In this document: in pieces, positions 9,850 through 20,517 of the stretch
How the letters are laid out: the number at the start of each line of letters is the position of its first letter
Position numbering within the stretch: the first letter of the stretch is position 1
NCBI GenBank assembly: GCA_009602735.1
Contig: WELA01009273.1
Span: 307,167 to 364,382, forward strand
DNA: 57,216 nucleotides
Reading direction: 5' to 3'
Source of the DNA: Mesotaenium endlicherianum
Taxonomy: Eukaryota; Streptophyta; Zygnematophyceae; Zygnematales; Mesotaeniaceae
Notes under the pieces: model-generated
Databases searched by the model: none
What the model was told of the DNA's origin: nothing
What the model saw: the letters and a program-made list of their open reading frames with translations, nothing else
Position numbers and translations under genes: made by a program

Positions 9850-11560
9850 AGGTAAGGTGGCAGAGCCAAAACCTCAGGAAGAACAGGCGAAAAAGCCTGT
9901 CACTCCGCCACCAAGCGCGCAAGCTGAAAAGCCGGAGGGAAAGGAGGGTGGAAACCCACCGCCTAAATCCCAAGAGTAGCAATTATTGGATGCTTTTGCT
10001 AGAGAGAAGCAGCCGGAAGCGGAGACATTTGCCGTTGGGAAAATGGTCTCATCCCCAGCAAAGAGCACAAATAGACAGATTGCTGAAAAAGCATCGCAAG
10101 GTGTTCGCTTTCTCGAAAGAAGAAATTGGCAGAAACACTGCCAACGTGTGATAAACCTGTTCGACTTGGGCCGCATAAGCTCAGCCAGACAGAGTGGGAC
10201 TGTGTGGAGAAAACTTGCCAAGAGCTGTAGAAGGTTGGAATGATTGAAAAATCAACCTTTATACATGGAGGTCCCACAGTAGTGGTTGCTAAGAAAGACT
10301 AGGATGGCAATTACACCGCCACTCGCATGTGTGGTGATTACAAGAGGTTAAACCTCCACAAAGAGCCAGATGGCTACGTGATGCCTACACCAGAGCGGAT
10401 CTTCTCTACTGCTACCATCGGGAAGGTGTTCAGCATCATTGATTCGCGCCAAGGCTTCAACCAGATTCCTGTGAAAAATGAAGATCGAGGTAAGATTGCT
10501 TTCTGGGCTCAAAGGGAATTATGGCAGTGGACAGTAATGCCCTTTGGGTTGAAAAATGCCCCTGCTATTCACCAAAGGACTAAGGGCAAAGTGCTAGAGG
10601 GGTTGAACTTTGCAAAACCATACATGGATGATGTTGTGGTGTTTAGTTAGTCCATCGAGCAACACCTTGAGCACTTGGAAAAGGTGTTCCAGCGCCTGGA
10701 GAAATTTCAGATGACGCTGCACCCTAGGAAATGCAGACTCTTTGAGGCTCATGTGCCGTACCTAGAACATGAGATTGGGAACGATGCTATGTCCCCTTAG
10801 GTTGTAAGGACTGAGGCTATCTACAAGATATCTGCACCCACCACAAAAACTAAGTTGAAAGCTATGCTAGGACTCAGCGGGTACTATCGTAAATTTGTGA
10901 CGGATTATAGCAAAATTGCTAAAACTTTTAACAGAACTCTTGAAAAAGGATGTGCCTTTCGTGTGGACAGAAGCCCAGGAGAAGGCCATGCACGAGCTGA
11001 AAGAGATGCTAATGACAGCCCCAGTCTTGCGTACGCCAGACTACACAAAGCCGTTCCGCCTGCACACAGATTGGAGTTGTGTGGGAATTGGCGCAATACT
11101 CACTCAGGTCGAAAGCCCTAAGGAGGAGTACGCGATTGCCTATGCTTCTCGTTCTAACAACCAAGCAAAAAGCAATTACTCATCCTATGGAGGAGAGTTA
11201 ATGGCAGTGGTATGAGCTGTCGCACATTTCAGAGAGTATCTTTGGGGAAGGTCTTTCACGTTGATCATTGATCACTCGCCATTACTTTGGCTGATGAAGA
11301 ATGGTGACCTCACTGGTAAGTTGGAGCTCGCTGAGCTCTTAAGCTACAAGAGTACCAACTGACGGTCGTACACCAAGCAGGGTATGTTAAACAATGATGT
11401 TGATGGACTCAGCAGGAATCCAGACCCATCTTCAAACGACAGAATTGGAGCTCGAGAAGATGAAGACCAAAGCAGCCCAGCAGAACTGGCGGTCGGCTTG
11501 GCCAAAATAGCTGAAATGGTTATGTCAGGATAAGCTGAACCGCTGCTGTTGTTCAATCCA
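9850..11560 (+). pseudogene. reverse transcriptase and RNase H of the methyltransferase-bearing gypsy element (broken)
   Basis: After a Pro/Glu/Lys-rich linker (about 9855-9980), IDRLLKKHRKVFAFSKEEIG gives the usual start of a gypsy RT. The RT core spans 10327-10650, with MCGDYKRLN, FSIIDSRQGFNQIPV, VMPFGLKNAPA and the catalytic YMDD in KPYMDDVVVFS, followed at once by a TAG. The connection (GLSGYYRKFV, about 10870) and RNase H (LHTDWSCVGIGAILTQ, then IIDHSPLLWLM and NDVDGLSRNPDP, about 11060-11430) follow in other frames. At least five stops or frame changes interrupt it. Confidence 0.9.
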
Positions 11561-13130
11561 GAGATCTGGAAAGATCAAGCTAGTATACACTGGCTGAAGG
11601 AAGGAATTTACCCGGAGGGGTTGTCTCTGAAAGAGAAGGACCAGGTGAGCCACCGTGCAATACGGTTTTGCTGGAAACGCAATAACCTTATGAAAATTGA
11701 AGAGAAAGGCGCGCTCTTGTGCAGAAAATGCACAAAAATTCAGTCCACTATGGGGTCAAAAAGACATACAGTCTTTTGGAGCTGTCTTTCTGGTGGAGGG
11801 GCATGAAGCAGCAGTGTGAAGACGTGGTCAAAGCCTGCAAAAGTTGTGATTGCGTCAAAGCTGGATTCACCCAGCGTCATCCACACTTGCATCCATTGCC
11901 AATCATGAGCCTAGGTTACTGTTGGAGCTGCGATCTCGCAAGTGAGCTACCGCTGTCAAAGCAAGGTAACAAATATATCATGACTATGATTGAGCATTTC
12001 TCTAAATGGATAGAGGTTGTACCGCTGACTGCCAAGGAGAGTTTGGGGACCGCGGAAGCGCTCCTTAACAATGTTATTGTGCGTCATGGAGCTCCAGCAG
12101 AAGTGCTGACAGACCAGGGGTTTGAGTTCCAAGGGGCATTCCAAAAACTCTTGGATGCATCATCGATCATTGCACTACTTCTAAAGATCATCCGCAAGCG
12201 GATGGACTAGCAAAACGGATAATGCAAACTATGAAATCTGCACTGCGCAAATATTGTTTCGAACATGACAAGCGCGATTGGGATCTGGCCCTACCATGGC
12301 TGGTAATGAGGTACAAATTCAGCAAGCAAGCCGCGCTCGCAAATTATTCGCCATATCAAATTCTGTTTGGCAGAAGTCCAGTAGTACCCAACAGTATCAA
12401 ACGGGAAATCGACCAAGTGAAAGACCAGGACAGTCTTGAGGAATTGCTAAAAGCTATAGTACGCCGCAAGGCGTAATTTGAGTGCATGATGCCTGCTGCA
12501 CTGGATGATATGAAAATTGCAAAAAAGAGAGATACTCAGCGTTACGCAAAGGCACGAGATGGGAGTTACCGCCTGCAGATGACGCGGATCCAGGAAGAAG
12601 ACTTCGTTTACAGAAAGCGGCAGACCAAGACCACCATCGACACCAATTCAGTCATCTTGCGCGTAAAGCATGTGCCCTAGTTTGAAAATACTCGCGTATC
12701 GGCCTAGCTTGCCGGACCAATACTTCGTATACGTATCAAAAAAAAATAAAAAAAATAGTATTCCATTTTTTTAATTAAATTTCAAAATAAGATTTTCCCT
12801 TCTACAGGCGCATGATTGATTTTTTTTATTTTTTTGACCATCTATTCTTGACACGCTCGTCATTCTCCACCTAATGCGATCGACGAAATTTACAAATTTC
12901 AAACTTTCCAAAAGTTACAGCCGCAAACACACTTGGCGTATTTTGGCGTATTTCACGTATAATTTTGACACACCCGTATATAGGTATCTGTACAGGCCGT
13001 ATCCGTATTTTAAAACTAGGGCATGTGCTTGGGAAACAGCGTCTTAGAGCTGGAAGGCTCAGACGGCAAAACCATAAGAGACCATGTGCAGAATTGCTCG
13101 CTGTGCCATGTGCCAAATATTGATCCTACG
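11549..13130 (+). pseudogene. integrase of the methyltransferase-bearing gypsy element (broken, interrupted by a MITE)
   Basis: The frame 11719-12210 has the HHCC-like zinc part (HYGVKKTYSLL, then CKSCDCVKAG) and the core with Asp in SCDLASELPL and Asp in VLTDQGFEFQG. At 12213-12215 the motif HPQADGLA-E-R expected in this family reads GLAKR, so the catalytic Glu appears to be Lys. The C-terminal module is split by a 345-bp insertion: VILRVKHV lies before it and, one base out of frame, NSVLELEGSDGKTIRDHVQN after it, a normal gypsy integrase tail. Stops at several points make this copy dead. Confidence 0.85.
12676..13020. mobile_element. 345-bp MITE with terminal inverted repeats and 8-bp target duplication
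   Basis: The ends read CCTAGTTTGAAAATAC and, in inverse complement, CCTAGTTTTAAAATAC. They are flanked on both sides by the perfect 8-mer GCATGTGC (12668-12675 and 13021-13028). The interior is AT-rich with no ORF. Eight-bp duplication suggests a hAT-type transposase, though the CCTAG terminus is not the commonest hAT end. Removing it rejoins the integrase tail apart from one extra A. Confidence 0.85.
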
Positions 13131-13345
13131 GTCAAGGTTGTGCCTGAGAAATTAGTGCTAGCCACGCCATGTGCCAGCTGCAAAGTGCTGGATGATCAAG
13201 AGACAATGGTGAATTGCGTTAAGTGTGGTGCTCGATAGCACATCTTCTGCATTGGGATAAAGAGATTATGGCAAGACGATGGGAATGTCCAGACTACCTT
13301 CTTAAACCCCCCAGCCGCAAAGCTGGAAAATAAACAAGTTTCAGC
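13131..13345 (+). pseudogene. PHD-like zinc finger at the C terminus of the gypsy polyprotein (broken)
   Basis: Directly behind the integrase tail (LCHVPNIDPTVKVV) the frame encodes C-x2-C-x11-C-x2-C-x4-H-x2-C (13170-13250; CASC, NCVKC, HIFC). After a frame change comes RRWECPDY (13274-13297), the usual Trp-x-Cys-Pro end of a PHD finger with its last Cys changed to Tyr. The spacing fits the C4-H-C3 PHD pattern. PHD fingers read histone H3 tails, so this would be a targeting module comparable to the chromodomain of chromoviruses. A TAG at 13236-13238 and the frameshift show decay. Confidence 0.6.
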
Positions 13346-13442
13346 GGAAAGGGCAGGGTCGCCCCAGCTGAAAGGCAGGGGTGTAAGGGAAAAAAAGGGA
13401 TGATAAAATTTCTGCAAAAATTGCTAAGTCCTGTGAAGGAGC

Positions 13443-13805
13443 TGTAGAAAATAGGTAGTCCTAGCTCTATTTGTGTGACACGTGTGTTCACTTGTGTGAT
13501 GGTAAACATGTGCATGTGATCGGTTCAGTCCAGTCAATATGTGGTGTATGTGTCAATATCTAGAGTTTGGGATGACTAGGACTGTCGATGAGTTCGAGGT
13601 GATTAGCAGCCGCCACTGTGAATATAGAGAGGCAGAGAAGCTGTGTAAGGATACACTTGAGTAAGAAAGAGTTGAGCCTAAGAAAGAGAGTGCTCCTCTT
13701 GGTGTCATATGTGTGCATGCTTACAAGTGTTGTGAATAAGCTGCAAGCGAAGTGATTGCATTGCCTCGAGAAAGATTGAACAATGGCTCACGATATTTTT
13801 CAACA
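13443..13805 (+). repeat. 5' LTR of the copia element
   Basis: 363 bp, TGTAGAA...TTCAACA, matched along its whole length by 31178-31541. Confidence 0.92.
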
Positions 13806-13817
13806 TGGTATCGGAGC
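13806..13817 (+). promoter_or_regulatory. primer-binding site (initiator tRNA-Met type)
   Basis: TGGTATCGGAGC directly behind the LTR differs by one base from TGGTATCAGAGC, the standard complement of initiator tRNA-Met used by many plant copia elements. Confidence 0.85.
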
Positions 13818-14860
13818 AGGACCTAACTCTCGGCTCCCGCGCTTCAATAGAAAGGGCACTGAGTATCTTGTGTGGTCTAGAAGAGTGCAGGCACAACTAG
13901 CTAGACATAGCTGGCTTCAGACTAGCTAGACTAGCTAGTTGAAGGAGATTGTACTTGGGGATGAGAAGATTCCAGAACCACTTTCAGTGCCTGCTGCAAA
14001 TGCAGATGCAGCAACCAGAGAAGCGTATGTGGCGAATGGAGCAGCAAGAGTTGCATGGCAAAAGAGAGAGGCGCATGCGTTTGATCTACTCACAAAGAGT
14101 CTGGGTCAGGAGACCTATATGAGAGTGCTGAACTTGAAGACTAGTACAGCAATATGGGAGTCGTTGAAGAATCTGCACCAACAGTGCAATGTTGCTAAGA
14201 GAGACACTTTCAAGAAAAAGTTTGATTTGTTGAAGCAAGAAGAGGGAGAGAGTGTGCAATCTTACTTCTCTCATATCAGAGAAGTGTGTGAGGGAGTTGA
14301 AAGCCTTAGATGCCAAGGTGAATCAAGAGGATCAGATGATTCAGGCTCTGAATGGATTGAAGTCAAAGTTTGGGACCTTCAGGGACTCTTTATCAGTGCT
14401 GACAACTGCTAAACTCACCATGGAGAACATTGAGTCTAAGCTGCTCATCAAGGAGGTTCAGTTGGAGGTTAGGAAAAGGCAAGCTCATCCACTGAACAGG
14501 CTCTACTCATGTTTGGGGACAGGAAGTTTCGCCTGGTGGGTAATCAGCTGGTGGAGCAGATGGAAGAGCTTAATGTGGCAAGCTCAAGTCGGCAAGGAGA
14601 GGGATGGGGAGAAAGGAGGTCTGGATTCTATAGAGGAGGGTATCAAGGAAGAGGAGGTAGAAGCAAGAAAAGGAGATGCTTCATATGTGGGAATTCAGGA
14701 TATTCTGCACCAAGCTGCGAGGATGCAGTGTGCTTCACGTGCAATAAGAAGGGACTTCTGGCTAAGGATTGCAGCCAGAAGTAAGATGGTACATTCCTTC
14801 CTGATGCTGAAGAAAGTGCCAATGCTGTCACTATAGAGGAGTCACTAGTGTGCAGCGAGC
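13818..14860 (+). pseudogene. copia Gag (UBN2-type), broken
   Basis: The frame starts near the primer site (LPRFNRKGTEYLVW, then RRVQAQLARHSW) and continues through 13939-14412 (AHAFDLLTKSLGQETYMRVL, then TAIWESLKNLHQQ and DTFKKKFDLLKQEEGESV), the helical capsid-like part of copia Gag. It then changes frame. Two degenerate zinc knuckles follow near 14670-14770 (CFICGNSGYSAPSC and CFTCNKKGLLAKDC), in which the zinc-binding His is Tyr and Leu respectively. The frame is interrupted by stops around 13927-13938. Confidence 0.85.
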
Positions 14861-14863
14861 AAG

Positions 14864-16858
14864 ATGAGGATACTCGTTGACTCTGGAGCTTCAAGACATG
14901 CCACTCCCAGGAAAGAGACCATGCTAGACTATAAGTCCTGCAATTCCATATCGGTCAGATTTGGTGATGGCATGCTGCTGCAAGGGATTGGAACTGGGAA
15001 AGTGGGAGTCAATACAGCTAGGCAAGAGGAGGCACAAATTTACGATGCAGGATGTGTTTCACTGTCCGGAATTGGTGAAGAGTTTGTTTTTGGTGCCAAA
15101 GACCACAGCCTTGGGAAACACAGTCATGTTTGAAGGAAGAGAGTGCTAAGTTATGGACGCTGCCGGTGACATGGTGATGAAGGATGTGAAGTCAAGTGTA
15201 ACGGGTAGCATGTTTAAAATTCAATGCCAAGCTGAGATTGCTCTATCTGTGATGGACCAAGTTCTTCAGGTTGAGTTTGCATTGGGTGCACAGGGAGGTG
15301 TCAAACTGGAGAATGACATCAACCTGTGGCACAAAAGGCTGGGACATGCGAGTGAGCAGAGATTCAAGCATATGGCACAAGACAAGGAGAGAGGACTGCC
15401 GAACTTCACAGGGCAGAGTTTGGAATTTTGCAGAGGATGTCAGATGGGGAAGCAGGCTAGGAAGGCATTCCCAAAGGTGGAAGCATCAAAGGTTAGTGAG
15501 CTGCTGGAGTTGGTACACTCAAATGTGTGGGGACCTGCAAGTGTAGCAGCCAGATCATCAAGGAACTTGTATTACATCACCTTTACAGACGACTATTGAA
15601 GGAAGACTAAAGTGTATTTCATGAGAACGAAGGATCAAGAATATGAGAAGTTTCTGGAGTACAAGGCGTCTGCAGAGAAGCATTTGGAGAAGAAGATCAA
15701 GACAGAGAATTGACAATGGGTATGAATACGTCAACGGCTACTTTGAGAAGTTCTTGAGGGATGAGGGGATTAAGCATGAGTTGACTATTACCTACTCTCC
15801 TCTGCAAAATGGAGTTGCTGAGAGAAAGAACGGAACTCTTGTGGAGGCTGCAAGAGCTATGATCTTTTCTTCTGGAGAGCATGTGAGCCTATGGGCAAAA
15901 GTTGTGAGCACTGCTGCTTATGTGAGTGCTAGGTTGTCCTCAGTTGCACTAGGTGGAAGGATTTCAAGGAGGTGTGGAATGGGGAGAAACTCTCTTTGCA
16001 AGAGTTGAGAGTCTTTGGAACAGAGGTGTGGTCCCATATTCCGTTAGATAAGAGACACAAGCTGCAGCCTAAGTCTGAGAGGTGCATATTTGTGGGATAC
16101 GATGCCAACAACAAAGGGTACAGGATGGTTAAGGTGGGAACGGGAGAGGTGTTTGTAAGCAGAATTGTGATCTTCAACAGAAGGTGCTGGACCCTGGTAT
16201 CTCCAGACTCTAGAGTTTGTGCCAGAAGGGGAAGAACAGAGCAGAGTTGAGACTCGGCTTTAAGCTACTTCGAGAGCAGTTCCTGCCACTGGAGTTCAGG
16301 CACTGCCAGAGATGCTGCAACCAAATGCTGGAGCTCAGGAGGAGCCTGAGCCAAGAAGTGATGAGCAAGAGGGAGCAGTCTCTGACTCTGATGACGAGGC
16401 CGAGTTCATTGGGGAGAGAACAGGATCGAGACCTCCAGGGGGAGCAGTCCAGGAGAGGAGGAGAACAAGTCCTCTACCTCAGGGAGCAAAAGCACCAGAG
16501 GAGAGAAGATCAAGGAGAATTACAGGCATAGAGCTTGCTGTGACAGAGGGAGCTGAGAGAAGCTCCAAATCGCCTACTGGAGGAGAAGCATCAACTAGTG
16601 GAGGGAACCATGGCTCTTTCAGACATTCTAGAAGAGAAATTGTGCCACCTGCCAGATTTGGCTTTGATGAGTATGTGAGTGTGGCAGAGTCCATGGCAGA
16701 GGAGGATGCAGTGGAGCATGAGGTGGCCTATATGGTAGACGACTCAGAGCCTAAGACCTTTGACGCTGCTATGAGAACAGAGGAAGCACCTAAGGGGAGG
16801 AAGGCTTCTGAGGAAGAGATGGAGTCACTCGCCAAGAATGAGACATGGGACCTGGTAG
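14864..16858 (+). pseudogene. copia protease, GAG-pre-integrase and integrase, broken
   Basis: Protease motif ILVDSGASRHATP lies at about 14869. The GAG-pre-integrase zinc segment (LWHKRLGHASEQRF, then CRGCQMGKQARKAF) is in 15153-15599. The integrase core follows with the first Asp replaced (VHSNVWGP where HTDVWGP is usual), then RIDNGYEYVNGYF and the Glu in NGVAERKNGTL. From 16250 an acidic, Ser/Pro-rich linker leads toward RT and ends in the words EEEMESLAKNETWDLVA, where the hAT-like element is inserted. Stops near 15597 and 15711 and several frame changes inactivate it. Confidence 0.9.
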
Positions 16859-16958
16859 CAAGGTTACGTCGTACGCCGTATTGGCCGACCCTCGTACGCT
16901 TAATTAAGTGTACTGAGTCAGTTCGTCGTATTAAGCGTACGAATTTTTGAACCACACG

Positions 16959-17477
16959 TACGCGACGTCAGGTTGACGTCCGACGTCCGATTTGTCCGCC
17001 AGGTTTGGCTCAGTGTTTCGTTTTTTTTCCAAAAACTCGTCCACCGCGATCAATCGACAAGAGACCAATAAAAGCTTTTCAGAAGTTTCAACGCTTTGCA
17101 GCAACGGTGGCAAATTGCTTCATGACGATTACATAGATGGCTAGAAACAAGAAACAACCGTGAGCAGGAGGGCGAATCCTTAAAGCTGTAGCTTTCGCAA
17201 TTCTCGATCCTTAGTGCACGAATACATTACCCCCTATCTCAAACCAGATAACAGTCTCCAAGGCATACCTATTACTTAAGCAAGACTTAACACTACTGAC
17301 TTTAACGACGTACTCCAACCGTGGAGGATTGGGTGGGAGTGGGGGCACGGGAGGTGGGGGTTTGGGTGGGGTGGGGGTGTGCTAACATCTCAGCCTCAGC
17401 TGTCGCAGGAGTGACCGATCCGAGGACCGCCTCTTAGTTTAGTTCCTTTGCTTGCTAGGCACTTAGCTTGCAAGTCA
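16959..17477. other. left interior of the hAT-like element
   Basis: No gene. A G-rich stretch at about 17327-17382 with repeated GGGTGGG/GGGGG runs could fold as G-quadruplex. Sequence stops at an assembly gap. Confidence 0.5.
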
Positions 17478-18261
17478 NNNNNNNNNNNNNNNNNNNNNNN
17501 NNNNNNNNNNNNNNNNNNNNNNNNNNNNNNNNNNNNNNNNNNNNNNNNNNNNNNNNNNNNNNNNNNNNNNNNNNNNNNNNNNNNNNNNNNNNNNNNNNNN
17601 NNNNNNNNNNNNNNNNNNNNNNNNNNNNNNNNNNNNNNNNNNNNNNNNNNNNNNNNNNNNNNNNNNNNNNNNNNNNNNNNNNNNNNNNNNNNNNNNNNNN
17701 NNNNNNNNNNNNNNNNNNNNNNNNNNNNNNNNNNNNNNNNNNNNNNNNNNNNNNNNNNNNNNNNNNNNNNNNNNNNNNNNNNNNNNNNNNNNNNNNNNNN
17801 NNNNNNNNNNNNNNNNNNNNNNNNNNNNNNNNNNNNNNNNNNNNNNNNNNNNNNNNNNNNNNNNNNNNNNNNNNNNNNNNNNNNNNNNNNNNNNNNNNNN
17901 NNNNNNNNNNNNNNNNNNNNNNNNNNNNNNNNNNNNNNNNNNNNNNNNNNNNNNNNNNNNNNNNNNNNNNNNNNNNNNNNNNNNNNNNNNNNNNNNNNNN
18001 NNNNNNNNNNNNNNNNNNNNNNNNNNNNNNNNNNNNNNNNNNNNNNNNNNNNNNNNNNNNNNNNNNNNNNNNNNNNNNNNNNNNNNNNNNNNNNNNNNNN
18101 NNNNNNNNNNNNNNNNNNNNNNNNNNNNNNNNNNNNNNNNNNNNNNNNNNNNNNNNNNNNNNNNNNNNNNNNNNNNNNNNNNNNNNNNNNNNNNNNNNNN
18201 NNNNNNNNNNNNNNNNNNNNNNNNNNNNNNNNNNNNNNNNNNNNNNNNNNNNNNNNNNNNN
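17478..18261. other. assembly gap (784 N)
   Basis: All bases are N. By comparison with the other LTR of G1, about 255 bases of the G1 3' LTR and its left target site lie inside the gap. Open frames across it are artefacts. Confidence 0.99.
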
Positions 18262-18727
18262 TGTACAAGAGAGTTGACCTCGTTTCCGAATGCCGAACTC
18301 GAGAGCAATGCCTAGCGTATGTACATGGAATGAGTTTATCGTTCAACGGTCAGTGCGATGGCACCGCCTACCCGGGAGTTAACCACGTTGGTAGGACCTC
18401 GGTTAACCAAATCCACCGCCATCTCCCATCATCCCGAATAGCCATCCATCATAGGGATGTCATCTGGCTATTCATCTAGCATATCGCACTTAGATGCATA
18501 TCAAGGCAGTTCGCTGCTACCGAGTACGGAAGTCAGCTTGCTGTCAAAGAATGTGTCAGCAAGCTGACTTATATGGACTTTCAGCCTGCTGCTTTCGACT
18601 GAGTCAGCAAACTGATAATTATGTAAAGTCCAGCAGACTGACTATTAACTAAAGTTCAGCAGGCTGAACTTAATTAACTATTATATTTAAATGAATATTA
18701 TATCCACTAATATACTGATTCATTACA
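18262..18727 (-). repeat. 3' LTR of G1 (partial)
   Basis: Colinear with 26338-26803. It begins TGTAATGAATCAG on the minus strand and contains a 14-bp perfect inverted repeat at 18530-18570 (AAGTCAGCTTGCTG and complement, 13-base loop). Confidence 0.95.
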
Positions 18728-18740
18728 ATCCCTCCTACTT
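18728..18740 (-). promoter_or_regulatory. polypurine tract of G1
   Basis: AAGTAGGAGGGAT abuts the start of the 3' LTR on the minus strand, the expected place for plus-strand priming. G2 has AAGTTGGAGGGAC at the same place (39617-39629). Confidence 0.75.
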
Positions 18741-18840
18741 AACTTGTTGTCGCCTCGACAACATTGAACTGCAGAAATTTTAAATAAGGGGACTAAACCT
18801 GACCAGCCTCCCTTACTGACTGCCTCTTCAGCGTGTCACC

Positions 18841-20517
18841 TTAAGGGGTTGTTCTTGGGGCTTCAGGGTCAGGAGACGGAGATCTGGACCTAGATCTGGA
18901 CAGCCCTCTAGGTCTGTCAGCTGGCCTTCTAAAGAACCCTGTTTGCTCTAAAGTTGGCCCTCGAGGAGAACGGAGGATGGTGGCCTGCTCTTCAACTATT
19001 TGGGTGTTGATTCCCACATAGACAGGCATTCCAGTAGGATGCTGAAATACATTGGCTAGAGGTACATGCCCCTGAGCGGAGGGGGAGGCTGGCATACCTT
19101 TGGCCCACCCGCGTGTCCCTCTTCTGGCACCCCTGTCCTCTGGGGATTTCTGTCTGTGTCTGCTGCCCAGTACAGTCAGATCAGCTTCTTCCCCTGCTTG
19201 GGCAGGTGGGCTGGGAGAGCGAGCGCAGGGTCCAGTCGTCGCCATAACGGGGATCACATTCCACACACCTGATCGTGGTTCTTTAGGAAGTGCCACTGCC
19301 TCTCGCTGGGTATCCTGAGTACCTGCTGCTGATGCTTCTCCTCTGCCTTGTTCTTCTTCCTCATCCTCCTCATCCTCCTCCTCGGAGAGAGTAGGGGTCT
19401 CGTCCACTAAGTCGTCCTGCTCCCTAGTAGACATGGAGTAGTCTACCGACCTCCCTTTCTTAGGGCGCGCTGGAGGTTGCTTGGCCTTCAGCCTACTGAT
19501 ATCTATCCGGCCTGCATTCTTTGCCCATTTGACAAAGGCATGCTTTCCCTTAGAGAAGTACTCTCTTCCCCTCCTCCTATGTTCCTTGGTCTCTGCATTC
19601 ATATTGCTCAGGCATCCATTCAGCCTGGGGTCCCAAGGGGCAATGTGAGGTGGTAGGATGAGATAGCCGTCTAGGCCATAGTGGAAGTCATCCGGTTGGG
19701 CTCGGTCACACTCCTGCTTCTTATTTGTGACGGTCATCCACCTCCAGTCTGTTGGCTGCTGGTAGTACTGGGGTCCGTGCTCAGCCTTCCTCAGTTTACA
19801 CGGGAACCAGTGGGGAGAGAACATCTGCTGTCCTGCTTCCCTGGCCAAGTACTCCCAGCTCCTTCTCTCAACTTCATTGTAAGCTGGCAGGAGTGTGAGG
19901 TAGAATACCGTATCCTTAAAGCTATCGGGCCGCATGCTCACCATCCGGATGAGTCTCTGATCTCCCACTATTCCCGGTATGGGGACCGGCTTGTCCTCTG
20001 AATCATCTGCGAGATACCGGGCCTGCTCTGCTGTATAGCCCACCATCTTAGCATAATCTTCGTAAAGGACCACGCCGGTGTGTGTCTCGATGTACCTGTC
20101 CAGTGCTGTAGCTCCTTCCTTCTGTAGCAGTGTTGTCTGTTCCAGCCTGTTGATCTCCTGGGCTGCCAGCAATGCTTCCTTCAGGTTATCGAAGTTTTGG
20201 CCACCCACCACAGTATACCTGTAAGTGGCCAAGCTCTTCTGTCTGTCCGCTTCAATCTTTTTTCTTTTCTCCTCTTCTGCCGCTGCCGCTTCTTCTTGCT
20301 GTTTCTTCTGTCTCTCCTCCTCAGCCTTCCTGAGGTTTTCCGCTTCCTGATCCTTCTTCCTCTGTGCCTCTTCTGCCGCCTCTTGTTGCTTGCGGACCCT
20401 TTCTTGTTCTCTCCTGGTGAGGGACGTCGCCGCCAGCTCCTTCTGGTATTGCTCCATTGTCCTCCTGGCTTCTTCTGCCTTGCGCTTTCTGTCCTCCTTT
20501 TGTGTGGTGGGCGCCAT
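18841..20517 (-). CDS. ORF3 of chromovirus G1: conserved accessory protein of unknown function
   Basis: 558 codons from the ATG at 20517-20515, in the env position between pol and the 3' LTR. Residues 1-120 are a highly charged Glu/Lys/Arg/Gln predicted coiled coil. About 120-360 is a globular conserved domain with Trp/Tyr/Pro-rich words such as FSPHWFPCKLRKAEHGPQYY and IAPWDPRLNGCLS. An acidic run (EEEDEEDEEEEQG) and a Pro/Ser/Arg tail ending in SRSRSRSPSPDPEAP follow. There is no signal peptide or membrane segment, so it is not a classical envelope. I chose this Met over one eight codons upstream because a strong splice acceptor ends one base before it and because G2 has the same 558-codon length from the equivalent Met. 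The RS-like tail hints at nuclear or RNP interactions (inference). Confidence 0.85.
   Translation of the reverse strand: MAPTTQKEDRKRKAEEARRTMEQYQKELAATSLTRREQERVRKQQEAAEEAQRKKDQEAENLRKAEEERQKKQQEEAAAAEEEKRKKIEADRQKSLATYRYTVVGGQNFDNLKEALLAAQEINRLEQTTLLQKEGATALDRYIETHTGVVLYEDYAKMVGYTAEQARYLADDSEDKPVPIPGIVGDQRLIRMVSMRPDSFKDTVFYLTLLPAYNEVERRSWEYLAREAGQQMFSPHWFPCKLRKAEHGPQYYQQPTDWRWMTVTNKKQECDRAQPDDFHYGLDGYLILPPHIAPWDPRLNGCLSNMNAETKEHRRRGREYFSKGKHAFVKWAKNAGRIDISRLKAKQPPARPKKGRSVDYSMSTREQDDLVDETPTLSEEEDEEDEEEEQGRGEASAAGTQDTQREAVALPKEPRSGVWNVIPVMATTGPCARSPSPPAQAGEEADLTVLGSRHRQKSPEDRGARRGTRGWAKGMPASPSAQGHVPLANVFQHPTGMPVYVGINTQIVEEQATILRSPRGPTLEQTGFFRRPADRPRGLSRSRSRSPSPDPEAPRTTP

Larger units (their letters stand above)
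6300..13442 (+). mobile_element. degenerate Ty3/gypsy retrotransposon with methyltransferase-like and PHD-like domains
   Basis: Plus-strand order Gag (two zinc knuckles) - protease - methyltransferase-like - RT - RNase H - integrase - PHD-like finger defines a Ty3/gypsy element. Many stops and frameshifts show it is dead. Its integrase-end frame runs into a purine tract (GGGAAAAAAAGGGATGATAA, about 13387-13406) that could be the polypurine tract. The probable 3' LTR is cut by the copia element that starts at 13443 and may resume at 31542. Both outer ends are uncertain. Confidence 0.8.

Noticed and set aside
17396-18479. Open frames of 269-343 codons across the gap
   Set aside because: They consist almost wholly of N.
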